This document shows, piece after piece, positions 24,756 through 34,064 of a stretch of 64,000 bases of DNA (position 1 is the stretch's first letter; each line of letters starts with the position of its first letter). A program made the translations under genes and the position numbers. The notes under the pieces are model-generated. The model was not told the DNA's origin. It saw nothing but the letters and a program-made list of their open reading frames with translations, and ran no database searches. The stretch is from Microvirga vignae (GTDB lineage Bacteria > Pseudomonadota > Alphaproteobacteria > Rhizobiales > Beijerinckiaceae): positions 248,001 to 312,000 of the forward strand of contig NZ_LCYG01000032.1 of NCBI RefSeq assembly GCF_001017175.1, given 5' to 3'.

Positions 24756-25184
24756 TCAGCCGCGCGAGGAGCGGCGCTTCCGGCGCTGCTGGCCGAGACC
24801 CATTTCCTTGGCGAGCTCGGAACGAGCCTTGGCGTAGTTCGGGGCGACCATCGGATAATCCACCGGCAGAGCCCACTTCTCGCGGTACTGCTCGGGGGTC
24901 ATGTTGTACTGAGTGCGCAGGTGGCGCTTCAGCGACTTGAACTTCTTACCGTCCTCGAGGCAGACGATGTAGTCGGGAGTGACGGACTTCTTCACGGGGA
25001 TGGCAGGCTTCGGAGCCTCGGCCGGGGCTTCGACGGTGCCGCCACCGACTCGCATGAGAGCCGAGTGGACATCGTTGATCAGCGCAGGCAGCTCGCCCGA
25101 CGGAACAGAATTGTTGCTCACATAGGCCGAGACGATATCCGCAGCCAGCTCAATGTAGTTCGATGCAGCGATATTGTCGCTCAT
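24756..25184 (-). CDS. mucR: MucR/Ros family transcriptional regulator
   Basis: A 142-residue Ros/MucR DNA-binding regulator, a global repressor of exopolysaccharide, motility and cell-cycle genes in Rhizobiales. Residues about 10-45 form the oligomerisation region. The DNA-binding region is [18 protein letters not shown] with [10 protein letters not shown]. Compared with Ros, C75 and H88 are kept, but the second Cys is D78 and the last His is Y93, so the classic CCHH zinc site is incomplete. Start ATG 25184 follows AAGGAAG. A terminator follows. Confidence 0.93.
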   Translation of the reverse strand: MSDNIAASNYIELAADIVSAYVSNNSVPSGELPALINDVHSALMRVGGGTVEAPAEAPKPAIPVKKSVTPDYIVCLEDGKKFKSLKRHLRTQYNMTPEQYREKWALPVDYPMVAPNYAKARSELAKEMGLGQQRRKRRSSRG

Positions 25185-25614
25185 TTTGATTTTCTTCCTT
25201 TCCGGCCCACAAGAACAGCTCAAATGCCTTCCGGCCTGATTTTTGAGCAGTCATCGCGCAAGCAATGCTTGCTTCATTCTTGAACCGCACTGTACACGCA
25301 CAGAAATCGTGCCTGCCCGTTCAGGTATGGCAAATTCGCTCTGAAAACAAGATCATTAAAAGGAAAACTTTGGAAAACTTGGGGTCAACTTTCAAATTGA
25401 AATAAACTCAGGTTTAACTAATGCGAAAAGCGGAATCGGCCTTAAGTGGCAGAATATTGAATTCGCGCCCTTTCAGCCAGAAGAAGTAGCTAAAAAGACG
25501 GTTACCAAATGGGGTGATCGAATGTCCCAGCGTAACCGGCGGCGGACCCTGCATGGGAAATTCGAGTTATGTATGCATAATCGATCCCGCCTTAGACCCG
25601 ATCCGGATAGTTTC
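25185..25614. promoter_or_regulatory. AT-rich divergent regulatory region of mucR and S9 peptidase
   Basis: 430 bases without a credible gene. The part 25325-25470 is clearly more AT-rich than the rest of the window, with several AAAACTT-like and TTGAAAT-like tracts. MucR proteins bind AT-rich DNA with T-A steps and often repress their own gene, so autoregulation here is plausible. No individual -35/-10 box is claimed. Confidence 0.4.
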
Positions 25615-27726
25615 ATGAAACGCGAGCGCCTTCCGTCCCGCCCCCTGCCCCCTGCGCCGATTATCCCCGCAAAACCTTACAGTTCCGAGGTGCATGGGGT
25701 CAGGATCCACGACGATTACGCGTGGCTGAAGGCCGAGAATTGGAAGGAGGTGCTCAAGAACCCTGCCGCTCTCGATTCGTCCATCCGTCATAGCCTCGAG
25801 CAGGAGAACGCCTATACGGCCGCCGCCTTTGCCGGCACGGAGGATTTCCAGGCTCAGCTCGTGGCCGAAATGCGCGCGCGCATCAAAGAGGACGATTCCT
25901 CTGTTCCCGAGCCTGACGGCCCCTTTGCCTATTTCACCCGCTATCGGGAGGGAGGCCAGCACCCCCTCGTCTGCCGACAACCTCGGGACGGCGGCGATGA
26001 GACGATCATGCTCGATGGCGATAGCGAGGCCGAGGGTCATGCCTTCTTCGACTTGGGCGGTGCAGACCATTCCCCAAACCATCGGCTTCTGGCCTGGGGC
26101 TCGGACGTGAAGGGCTCCGAATACTTCACGATCCGCATCCGGGATCTCGAAAACGGCAAGGACCTTTCCGACGAGGTGCCTCATACCTCGGGCGGCGTCG
26201 TGTGGCTCAACGACAGTTCTGGCTTCTATTATGTGGAGCTCGACGAGAATCACAGGCCCGTCAGAGTCAGGCGTCACCTGATCGGCACCGATCCGGCTCG
26301 GGATGAGGCGATCTATGAGGAAAAGGACCCGGGCTTCTTCGTGAAGCTCGGAGTGACCCAATCTGATGCTTTCGTGCTGATCGAGGCGAGCGACCATGAA
26401 ACCTCGGAGGTTTGGCTCCTCGACCGGTCCGATGCCGCCGCCACGCCGCGCCTCGTCGAGGCCCGTACACCCCAGCTGCAATATGACGTGGAGCACCACG
26501 GGGATAGCCTGATCATCCTCACCAATGCGGACGGCGCAGAGGACTTCAAGATCGTGACCGCTCCGGTCGCAACGCCAGGGCGCGCCTTTTGGAACGATCT
26601 CGTTCCCTACCGGCCGGGCATCATGATCCTCTCCGTCGTGGCGCTCGCCCGCTATCTCGTGCGCCTGGAGCGGGAGAATGCGAGCCCGCGGATCGTGCTG
26701 CGTGAGATCGCAACAGGACGGGAGGAGACGATTGCCTTCGCTGAGGAGGCCTATTCCCTCGGCTTCACGCCCGGCTACGAGTTCGACACGGACGTGATCC
26801 GCTACCACTACTCGTCGCTCACCACGCCAAACGAGGTGACGGATTACAATCTGCGCACGGGCGGGCGTACCTTGCGCAAACGGCAGGAGGTGCCGAGCGG
26901 CCACAACCCCGCCGATTATGTCACGCGCCGTCTGTTCGCCACTGCTCCCGATGGGGAGAAGATACCCATCTCAATCCTGCACCGGCGGGAAATCGCCCTC
27001 GACGGCTCGGCTCCCTGCCTGCTCTACGGCTATGGCTCTTACGGCATGTCCATGCCGGCGAGCTTCCGCACGAGTATCCTGTCCCTCGTTGACCGGGGCT
27101 TCGTCTATGCCATCGCCCATATCAGGGGCGGCACGGAAAAGGGCTGGCGCTGGTATCTCGACGGCAAGCGCGAGAAGAAGCCGAACACCTTCAAGGACTT
27201 CATCGCCAGCGGCGAGGCATTGGTTCAGGCGGGCTATACCTCACGCGGGCGGATCGTGGCCCATGGCGGCAGTGCGGGCGGCATGCTGATGGGAGCGGTC
27301 GCCAACATGGCGCCGGACCTCTTCGCGGGCATCATCGCCGAAGTACCTTTCGTTGACGTGCTCAATACCATGCTGGACGCGGAACTTCCCCTCACCCCAC
27401 CCGAATGGCCGGAATGGGGCAATCCGGCCGCCGACGAAGCCGCTTTCCGGACCATCCTGTCCTATTCGCCTTATGACAATGTGAAACCCCAGGCCTACCC
27501 GGCGATCCTGTCGCTCGCGGGCCTCACAGACCCGCGCGTAACCTATTGGGAACCAGCGAAATGGGTGGCCCGTCTCAGAGCCACGATGACGGGAGGCGGC
27601 CCGGTCCTACTCAAGCTCAACATGGATGCAGGACATGGCGGAGCCTCCGGGCGCTTCGACCGCCTGGAAGAGGTCGCCCTTGCGTATGTTTTTGCCATCA
27701 AATGCATTGAGGGATTTCAGGCCTGA
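25615..27726 (+). CDS. S9 family prolyl oligopeptidase (oligopeptidase B-like)
   Basis: A 703-residue serine peptidase. N-terminal part (about 30-420) is the beta-propeller gate: HDDYAWLKAENW, FYYVELDENHRPVRVRRH. C-terminal alpha/beta hydrolase: YGYGSYGMSMPASF, IRGGTEKGWRWYLDGK, catalytic Ser in AHGGSAGGMLMG, Asp in SLAGLTDPRVTYWEPAKW and His in MDAGHGGASGRFD. This matches oligopeptidase B (PtrB), which cleaves short peptides after basic residues. Start ATG 25615 (MKRERLPSRPLPP) was preferred over upstream starts lacking homology. Cytoplasmic, no signal peptide. Confidence 0.95.
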   Translation: MKRERLPSRPLPPAPIIPAKPYSSEVHGVRIHDDYAWLKAENWKEVLKNPAALDSSIRHSLEQENAYTAAAFAGTEDFQAQLVAEMRARIKEDDSSVPEPDGPFAYFTRYREGGQHPLVCRQPRDGGDETIMLDGDSEAEGHAFFDLGGADHSPNHRLLAWGSDVKGSEYFTIRIRDLENGKDLSDEVPHTSGGVVWLNDSSGFYYVELDENHRPVRVRRHLIGTDPARDEAIYEEKDPGFFVKLGVTQSDAFVLIEASDHETSEVWLLDRSDAAATPRLVEARTPQLQYDVEHHGDSLIILTNADGAEDFKIVTAPVATPGRAFWNDLVPYRPGIMILSVVALARYLVRLERENASPRIVLREIATGREETIAFAEEAYSLGFTPGYEFDTDVIRYHYSSLTTPNEVTDYNLRTGGRTLRKRQEVPSGHNPADYVTRRLFATAPDGEKIPISILHRREIALDGSAPCLLYGYGSYGMSMPASFRTSILSLVDRGFVYAIAHIRGGTEKGWRWYLDGKREKKPNTFKDFIASGEALVQAGYTSRGRIVAHGGSAGGMLMGAVANMAPDLFAGIIAEVPFVDVLNTMLDAELPLTPPEWPEWGNPAADEAAFRTILSYSPYDNVKPQAYPAILSLAGLTDPRVTYWEPAKWVARLRATMTGGGPVLLKLNMDAGHGGASGRFDRLEEVALAYVFAIKCIEGFQA

Positions 27727-27775
27727 TATAACTTATCACTATGGTAAGGTGCAGCCCTGTCGAGAGTGAGCGTAC

Positions 27776-30166
27776 ATGAGCAAGCGCGGTAGTTTACCGG
27801 CCCCCGATAAAGAGGCTCCTCTCCAGAAGGACCACAAGCAGAGAATTGCGGAGCTTGAACAGCAACTCCGTGAGACGGAGTTGGCCCTGCGCCTGAGCAA
27901 CGGCAAGCTGCGCATGGCGCTCGACATTGGGAAGTTCGGCTCCTGGGAACACAACCTCGAGACGGGCGAGGTCACGGGCACAGCCGCCTTCAAAGGCTGT
28001 CTGGGTCTCAAGCCGGACGCAAAGCTCACGCATGCCGAGTTCCAGGCCATGTTCCATCCGGCCGACTTCGAGCGCATCGAGCAAGCCGTTTCCTATGCGC
28101 TTCGCACCAGGACGGATTTCAACATCGAGCACCGTATCCTGAAGGCTGACGGAAACATCGGCCATGTTCATGTGCGCGGTGGTGTGATCTATGAAGGCGA
28201 CAAGCCTATACGCTTCGTCGGCGTGATGCAGGACATCAAGGAGCGGCAGAAAATCAGAGAGGAAATGGACCAGGCTCAGCGCCGCCAGGAATTCCTCCTC
28301 AAGCTCAACGATCAGCTCAGCAATATCGATGACCAGTACGAGATCATGGAGATCGCCGCACGCAATGTGAGCGAGTTTCTGAAGGTCGACACCGCAGGCT
28401 ACGGCGAAGTCTATGAGGATCGCGGCGTCATCATCGTTGAGCGCGAGTGGTCAAGGGGCCTCATCAGCAATCAAGGCAAGGTTGAAAAGATTGACCAGCA
28501 TGCCAGCCCGATCCTCGCGGCCTTGAAGCGCGGACAACCTGCCATCATCAACGATGTGAGAACCGATCCTCGCCTGAGTGATCCGGCTCTTCAGACCTCC
28601 TACACCACCATCAACGTGCGTTCGGGTTTTGCCGTTCCTCTTCACAAGAATGGACGCTTCATCGCCGAATTCTACGTCTATTCATCGGTGCCTCGGGATT
28701 GGACGAGCGATGAGATCGCCCTTGTCGAAGATGTGGCGGAACGCACCTGGTTGGCGATAGAGAAGGTCCGGGCAGAGGCAAAACTTCGCGAAACCGAAGC
28801 GCGATTCAATCTCATCGCGGAGTCGCTCCCCGCCCTCGTGTGGATTGTTAAGCCTAACCTGGAATTGACCTACACGAACGAACGATGGGTGACTTACTCG
28901 GGCCTGCCCCCTGAAGAGGCTCTCGGACATAGCTGGACAGCTGCCATTCACCCAGACGATTGGGAGAGAATGACCGAGGAGTTGAAACCTGTCATGGCCA
29001 ATGCAACTCCTTATACGACGGAGGTTCGCTACCGCTCGGCGGAAGGGGAGTATCGTTGGCATATCATCCGGGCGGCACCTGTGCACAACGCCGCCACGGG
29101 AGAGTTCAATGGATGGGTCGGCACGAGCGTCGACATCCATGATCTGAAGCTGACGGAAGCAGCGCTGCGTATCAGCGAGGAACGTCTGTCGCTCGCGCAG
29201 AGCGCTGCCGGAATTGGCGTGTTCGACTGGGACGTTCCTTCCGGTAAGGTGACATGGACAGCCGAGCAGGAGCGCCTGTTCGGCCTGGAGAAGGGCACGT
29301 TCGGGGAAGATTTCTCCAGCTGGGAGGCGAGAGTGCTTCCGGAGGATCTGGAGCCCGCCAACAGGGCCATAACAGAGGCGTTGGCCCGCCATGACCCCGA
29401 GATCAACTTGGCCTATCGGATTCAGCGCCCTGACGGAAACATCCGCACGATCGATACAATCGCGGTGTTCTTTTATGACGAAAAAGGCGCTCCGCTGCGC
29501 ATGGTCGGAGTCAATATCGACATCACACGCTACAAAGAGGCGGAGAATCGCCAAAATCTTCTCATTCGCGAACTCCACCATCGCGTGAAGAACACTTTGG
29601 CGACCGTGCAAGCCATCGTGGGCTCGACTGCGCGCACCGCATCCAGCATCGACGAGTTCTATCAAGGATTCGTGGGCCGCATCGTCTCGCTCGCGCGCAC
29701 CCACAACCTGCTCACCGAAGACCTGTGGCAGAGAGCCGACCTAAAGGAATTGGTGGAGACGGAACTCGGCCCGTACGAAGATGAAACCCGCAATCGCATC
29801 CTCATTGACGGCCCGCATGTCGAGCTCCCCTCGGAAGCGGCGGTACCCATTGGCATGGCGATTCACGAGCTCACGACCAACGCTGCCAAGCACGGCGCTT
29901 TATCGACCTTCGGCGGACAGGTTGAGGTCCATTGGCATATCGAGCGTAGCGAGGAGCGTCCGACGTTGCAGTTCAGATGGACGGAGCATGGCGGCCCCCG
30001 TGTCACAAGCCCAGCTCGCCAAGGCTTCGGCTCACGCCTGCTGCAACGGGTCCTGTCCGCACAGCTGCAAGCTCAGGTGAACATGGACTTCCGGGAAGAG
30101 GGGCTCCACTTCACGATGAGCATGCCCATTCCGGGCGAGCCACCCCTTTTCAACCCCGATAAGTAG
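27776..30166 (+). CDS. Multi-PAS/GAF HWE-type sensor histidine kinase
   Basis: A 796-residue cytoplasmic kinase with no membrane span. Order: short coiled coil (residues 20-40), PAS (45-160), GAF (about 175-335), PAS (345-460), PAS (470-590), then the HWE kinase domain. The phospho-acceptor is His602 in RELHHRVKN; the ATPase part has HELTTNAAKHGAL and the diagnostic FRWTEHGGP (W-x-E) and GFGSRLLQRVL motifs. HWE kinases of this kind act in light, stress or general stress-response signalling in Alphaproteobacteria. No LOV cysteine motif was seen, and no response regulator gene is adjacent. Confidence 0.92.
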   Translation: MSKRGSLPAPDKEAPLQKDHKQRIAELEQQLRETELALRLSNGKLRMALDIGKFGSWEHNLETGEVTGTAAFKGCLGLKPDAKLTHAEFQAMFHPADFERIEQAVSYALRTRTDFNIEHRILKADGNIGHVHVRGGVIYEGDKPIRFVGVMQDIKERQKIREEMDQAQRRQEFLLKLNDQLSNIDDQYEIMEIAARNVSEFLKVDTAGYGEVYEDRGVIIVEREWSRGLISNQGKVEKIDQHASPILAALKRGQPAIINDVRTDPRLSDPALQTSYTTINVRSGFAVPLHKNGRFIAEFYVYSSVPRDWTSDEIALVEDVAERTWLAIEKVRAEAKLRETEARFNLIAESLPALVWIVKPNLELTYTNERWVTYSGLPPEEALGHSWTAAIHPDDWERMTEELKPVMANATPYTTEVRYRSAEGEYRWHIIRAAPVHNAATGEFNGWVGTSVDIHDLKLTEAALRISEERLSLAQSAAGIGVFDWDVPSGKVTWTAEQERLFGLEKGTFGEDFSSWEARVLPEDLEPANRAITEALARHDPEINLAYRIQRPDGNIRTIDTIAVFFYDEKGAPLRMVGVNIDITRYKEAENRQNLLIRELHHRVKNTLATVQAIVGSTARTASSIDEFYQGFVGRIVSLARTHNLLTEDLWQRADLKELVETELGPYEDETRNRILIDGPHVELPSEAAVPIGMAIHELTTNAAKHGALSTFGGQVEVHWHIERSEERPTLQFRWTEHGGPRVTSPARQGFGSRLLQRVLSAQLQAQVNMDFREEGLHFTMSMPIPGEPPLFNPDK

Positions 30167-30351
30167 CACCGCACATTCCCATCGCAGACGGCGAACGCCG
30201 CCCTTCGCCGCTGGCATTGGCTTCAGGCTGTTCCAAATGGCGGGAGAGCACACATTTAAAGCTTGGCACGGCATCGGCATTCACACGTCCGGCCTGGTTT
30301 AAAAGATCAGAAGGAATCCGCCCATCCGTCCGACGGGGTTGAGGAGACATC

Positions 30352-30906
30352 ATGTTGTTGACCGCAAAACGATCACATCTTCTCGTGGTGGATGTGCAAT
30401 CCAGGCTCATGCCGGCCATTCACGAGGGCGGCTCCACGCTCAGGAACATCGGCGTGCTGCTGCAGGCGGCCTCTCGGCTCCGCGTTCCCGTAACGGTTAC
30501 GGAGCAGTACCCGAAGGGACTTGGCCCGACGGTCGGCTCCGTGGCGGACAATCTTCCGGCTGCGGCATCCGTGCTTCCGAAGACGAGCTTCTCCGCGGCC
30601 GGAGATCCCACAATGGCGGAGCGCGTCGCCGGGCTTCGCGGCGAGGGGCGCGACCAAATCGTGATCTGCGGGGTCGAGGCGCATATCTGCGTGCTCCAGA
30701 GCGCGCTCGGCCTCAAGGATATGGGGCTCGACGTCTTCGTCGTTGCTGATGCGGTTTCGAGCCGCTCACCTCACAGCGTCAATGCTGCTTGTGCCCGTCT
30801 GCTTCATGCGGGCTGTCATTGGGTGACCACGGAAATGGTAGCGTTCGAGTGGCTGGAGAGGGCCGCGACTGACGACTTCCGGGCCCTCTCTCCCCTGTTC
30901 AAGTAG
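30352..30906 (+). CDS. Isochorismatase-like cysteine hydrolase
   Basis: A 184-residue hydrolase of the isochorismatase-like superfamily. Catalytic triad: D14 (LLVVDVQSRL), K77 (LPKTSFSA) and C113 (GVEAHICVL). Conserved TEQYPKGLG loop in between. The YcaC-like subfamily is the closest by pattern; substrate unknown. Good ribosome site GAGGAGA. It converges with the next gene, ends overlapping by eight bases. Confidence 0.88.
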   Translation: MLLTAKRSHLLVVDVQSRLMPAIHEGGSTLRNIGVLLQAASRLRVPVTVTEQYPKGLGPTVGSVADNLPAAASVLPKTSFSAAGDPTMAERVAGLRGEGRDQIVICGVEAHICVLQSALGLKDMGLDVFVVADAVSSRSPHSVNAACARLLHAGCHWVTTEMVAFEWLERAATDDFRALSPLFK

Positions 30907-31861
30907 CGACGGCTCCACCCTCACCGCCCGAGGCGATGAAGGCCTTCAGCTCGTCGAGGGACTGGAAGCGGAACACACCGCCAGGAGTCTGCGCCTCAAT
31001 GGAGCCATCGGAGAACATCACGTAGGTGTTGTCGCCGGAATTGTAGGTGCCGATGATCGTAGCGCCGGAGCGCGGCTCTTCGGCAGCCTCCTCCTCGCGC
31101 GCCGGTTCTTCTGGAGCGGCAGTCTCTTCTTCGGCGAGGACAGGTTCTGGCTCCCGCTCGGTCTCTGGCTCTGGAGCGGAGACAGGCTCGGGCAGCGGCT
31201 CGGGAGTACCATCGCTATCAAAGGCGCTCTGCGGCTCCTCCGGCTCCTCCAGCTTGGGCTCGTCGGCAAAGAGCGACGTGTCGTCGTCTGAGCTACGGGC
31301 TTCGCTGTAAGTTTCATTGCGCCGCTCGGCCAGGAGGAAATCCGGGACCTTGATTTCGATTTCCTCCTCGGCGCGGTTTCCAACGCTCTCCGTTCTTTCC
31401 CTAGGGGGGAAGAGTGGGAAAGGCTCGACTTTGGAGATCTCGTCCTCATCCCGGGTCTCACGAGCCTCGGCGGCTGCCCCCGGCTTATCGCTGTCGGCGA
31501 GAAGAGGCAGGTCCGCTTGGCTTTCGTCCCGATCCTTGCTCTCGCCACGGCCGAGAAGCTTGCCCCCCAGGAGGCCGCCCGCAAGGGCAGCCATGGATAC
31601 ACCTGTCGAGGACGATGGCGCCTCCTCCCGCATCTCTTCGTCGATGCGGATCTGCAGGCGGGCAAGTTCAGCCTGAATCTGGGTGAGTCTGGACACAGCC
31701 GCCGTGATGCCGAGGAGTAGCGCGCCGCAGGCCGCGCTGAAGCTGCCGGCGATCACCATCACCCAGCCACGTTCTATCAGAACGATGTCCCATCCGAAGA
31801 AAGCAGCCAGTAATCCACCCAAGATCATCGCAAAAGCGAGGGCCAGAAGAGCGATGATCAT
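30899..31861 (-). CDS. Two-helix membrane protein with acidic Pro/Glu-rich region
   Basis: A 320-residue protein. Two N-terminal helices (about residues 2-24 and 33-56) are followed by a coiled coil (LTQIQAELARLQIRIDEEMR), then a long acidic Pro/Glu-rich, probably disordered region (residues about 85-270) and a compact C-terminal motif (IIGTYNSGDNTYVMFSDGSI, FRFQSLDELKAFIASGG). I do not recognise a named family. The C-terminal motif looks like a small folded domain held at distance from the membrane. Function unknown. Confidence 0.75.
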   Translation of the reverse strand: MIIALLALAFAMILGGLLAAFFGWDIVLIERGWVMVIAGSFSAACGALLLGITAAVSRLTQIQAELARLQIRIDEEMREEAPSSSTGVSMAALAGGLLGGKLLGRGESKDRDESQADLPLLADSDKPGAAAEARETRDEDEISKVEPFPLFPPRERTESVGNRAEEEIEIKVPDFLLAERRNETYSEARSSDDDTSLFADEPKLEEPEEPQSAFDSDGTPEPLPEPVSAPEPETEREPEPVLAEEETAAPEEPAREEEAAEEPRSGATIIGTYNSGDNTYVMFSDGSIEAQTPGGVFRFQSLDELKAFIASGGEGGAVAT

Positions 31862-32036
31862 GCCGTCTCCATCATACGCAAACCAAGGTTTTCAAGGGCA
31901 AAGCTATGCCTCTATAGGCCAAAGGCAACCTATCGGTAAAGATTGACCAGAAAAAAGTCCGCGTACCAACCGTTGCTCTTGAGCCAGGGGAGCTTTAACT
32001 AACGCACACAGGTCGCTCAATCCAAAGGAGACGCCG

Positions 32037-32636
32037 ATGTCGTTCACTCTGCCCGAACTGCCCTACGCCTATGATGCCCTGCAGCCCTACATGTCGCGGG
32101 AAACCCTGGAGTTTCACCATGACAAGCACCACGCTGCTTACGTCAACACCGGCAACAATCTGCTGAAAGGCACGGAATTCGAAGGTAAGAGCGTCGAGGA
32201 AGTCGTGAAGGGCTCCTACGGCAAGAACCAGGCCCTCTTCAACAATGCCGGCCAGCACTACAATCACATCCACTTCTGGATGTGGATGAAGCCCAATGGC
32301 GGCGGCGCGCTTCCCGGCAAGCTCGAGAAAAAGATCGTCGAGGATCTCGGCTCCGTCGACAAGATGAAGGAAGACTTCATCCAGGCCGGCGTCAGCCAGT
32401 TCGGTTCCGGCTGGGCCTGGCTTGCCGTGAAGGACGGCAAGATCACGGTCATGAAGACCCCCAACGGCGAGAACCCGCTGGTCCACGGCGCTCAGCCGAT
32501 CCTCGGCTGCGACGTGTGGGAGCACTCCTACTACATCGATTACCGCAACCGGCGTCCCGACTACATCAAGGCTTTCCTCGACAACCTGGTGAACTGGGAG
32601 CATGTCGAGGAGATGTTCGAATCCGCGACGAAGTAA
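32037..32636 (+). CDS. sodB: Superoxide dismutase [Fe/Mn]
   Basis: A 199-residue Fe/Mn-type superoxide dismutase, converting superoxide to O2 and H2O2 in the cytoplasm. Metal ligands: His in LEFHHDKHHAAYV, His in GQHYNHIHFW, Asp and His in GCDVWEHSYYIDYRNRRPDY. The Gln-Tyr second-sphere region is typical of alphaproteobacterial SodB; iron versus manganese cannot be decided. Ribosome site AAAGGAGA. It is a single gene with a terminator 22 bp after the stop. Confidence 0.96.
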   Translation: MSFTLPELPYAYDALQPYMSRETLEFHHDKHHAAYVNTGNNLLKGTEFEGKSVEEVVKGSYGKNQALFNNAGQHYNHIHFWMWMKPNGGGALPGKLEKKIVEDLGSVDKMKEDFIQAGVSQFGSGWAWLAVKDGKITVMKTPNGENPLVHGAQPILGCDVWEHSYYIDYRNRRPDYIKAFLDNLVNWEHVEEMFESATK

Positions 32637-32658
32637 GCGGACATCTCGGTATGTCAGG

Positions 32659-32687
32659 CGGGCCTCTTCGGAGGCCCGTTTTGTTTT
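32659..32687 (+). terminator. Terminator of sodB
   Basis: Stem CGGGCCTC/GAGGCCCG with four-base loop, followed by TTTTGTTTT. Confidence 0.9.
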
Positions 32688-32691
32688 GGTA

Positions 32692-33957
32692 CTACCCGGT
32701 TCCGCTTGCCCGCCAGAACTCCGGGCCGGGAATGCACCCTTCCGCCTCAGCGCTGAACTCTGGCCGGATGCGGTTGAGGAAATACATGTCGATCGCGCCG
32801 ATATGTTTGACGCTCACCGAACCCCGCGCCTCAGCCTCGAACAGGCGCGAGACGTGATGAAACGTACTGGCCGAGATGTTGATGCGCCCCGGCTCGCACG
32901 CCTCCTCGAGCCGCTGCGCAACATTCACCGCATTGCCCCAGATGTCATACGTGAAGCGGCGATGCCCAACGATGCCCGCAATCGCAGGACCTGAGTTGAT
33001 GCCGATGCGCAGTTCCCAAGGTGCAAGACGCAGCCTCTCGCGCTGCCGGTTGGCGCTCCGGATATAGGCCTGCATCTGCAAGGCCGCGAGGCAGGCATCA
33101 ATGGGATGGGTGCGGTTAGGCATCGGTAACCCACCCGCGCACAGATAAGCATCGCCGATCGTCTTAATCGTCTCCAGCCGATTGCCCGCCGCGATCTCAT
33201 CGAAGCGTCCGAAATTCTGGTCGAGCTGATTGAGCAGGCGCGCCGGATCGAGCGTTTCGGTGAGTAGCGTGAACTTCTTGAAGTCAGCAAAGAGAATCGT
33301 GGTGGCCTCGTGAAAGCGAGGCTCGACCTTGCCGTATTGCTGCAACTCATCAGCTACCGGCTCCGGCAGGATGATGTGCAAAAGCCGATCCGATTGGTCC
33401 CTCGCCTCCTCCGCTAAAGCTTTGGCTTGGGCGAGCTCATTCAACAGGGCATTGCGTTCCAGAAGCTGACGCCGCAGTTCCAGAAGAGCCATGGCCTGTT
33501 GTGCCAGCCGGCGGACCGCCTCGCGCTGAGACGGCCGCAGCTCCCGCGGCTCGAAGGCCACCACGCACAAAGTGCCGAGAGCATACCCCTCCCGATTGAT
33601 CAGCGGCATTCCACAATAGAAGCGCAGATGCGGTTCCTGCGTAACAACGGGTAGATCCCTGTAGCGCTCGTGAGCCGTCAGATCGGGAACATAGATGAGA
33701 TCGTTCGAGCAGACCGTGTGGCTGCAGACCGTGATCTCGCGTGGGCATTCGGTGAAATCGGCGGGCAATCCGTATTTAGACTTCATCCATTGCCGATGCT
33801 CATCCACGAGGCTGATCAGGGCGACAGGACAACCGCAAATCTCGGCGGCAAGTTCGGTGACGGCATCGAAGGCGAACTCGGGAGGGGTATCGAGCACCTG
33901 ATAGAGGGCAAGCGCCGCCAGCCGCTCAGTTTCGTTGCCGGAGGATGCCTCTTGCAT
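32692..33957 (-). CDS. GAF-domain class III adenylate/guanylate cyclase
   Basis: A 421-residue cytoplasmic cyclase. The N-terminal GAF domain (residues about 10-165) has SLVDEHRQWMKSKYGLPADF and ALGTLCVVAFEPREL, the form seen in sensory GAF-GGDEF proteins. A coiled coil (165-195) leads to the cyclase domain: ILFADFKKFTLLTE (metal Asp), ETIKTIGDAYLCAGG (base-selecting Lys, metal Asp), TYDIWGNAVNVAQRLEEA (Asp for adenine, Asn/Arg transition-state residues). The residue pattern favours cAMP. First of three cyclases in this window. Confidence 0.92.
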   Translation of the reverse strand: MQEASSGNETERLAALALYQVLDTPPEFAFDAVTELAAEICGCPVALISLVDEHRQWMKSKYGLPADFTECPREITVCSHTVCSNDLIYVPDLTAHERYRDLPVVTQEPHLRFYCGMPLINREGYALGTLCVVAFEPRELRPSQREAVRRLAQQAMALLELRRQLLERNALLNELAQAKALAEEARDQSDRLLHIILPEPVADELQQYGKVEPRFHEATTILFADFKKFTLLTETLDPARLLNQLDQNFGRFDEIAAGNRLETIKTIGDAYLCAGGLPMPNRTHPIDACLAALQMQAYIRSANRQRERLRLAPWELRIGINSGPAIAGIVGHRRFTYDIWGNAVNVAQRLEEACEPGRINISASTFHHVSRLFEAEARGSVSVKHIGAIDMYFLNRIRPEFSAEAEGCIPGPEFWRASGTG

Positions 33958-34064
33958 CGACCTGCTCCTTAGGCCCCCTCAGCCCCCCGGGTACGCCTGC
34001 GCTGCAGCGCCTACCTACTATACTCGTTTTTTGCTGAATTTCAGGGAAAATCCAGGCCTTTGGT

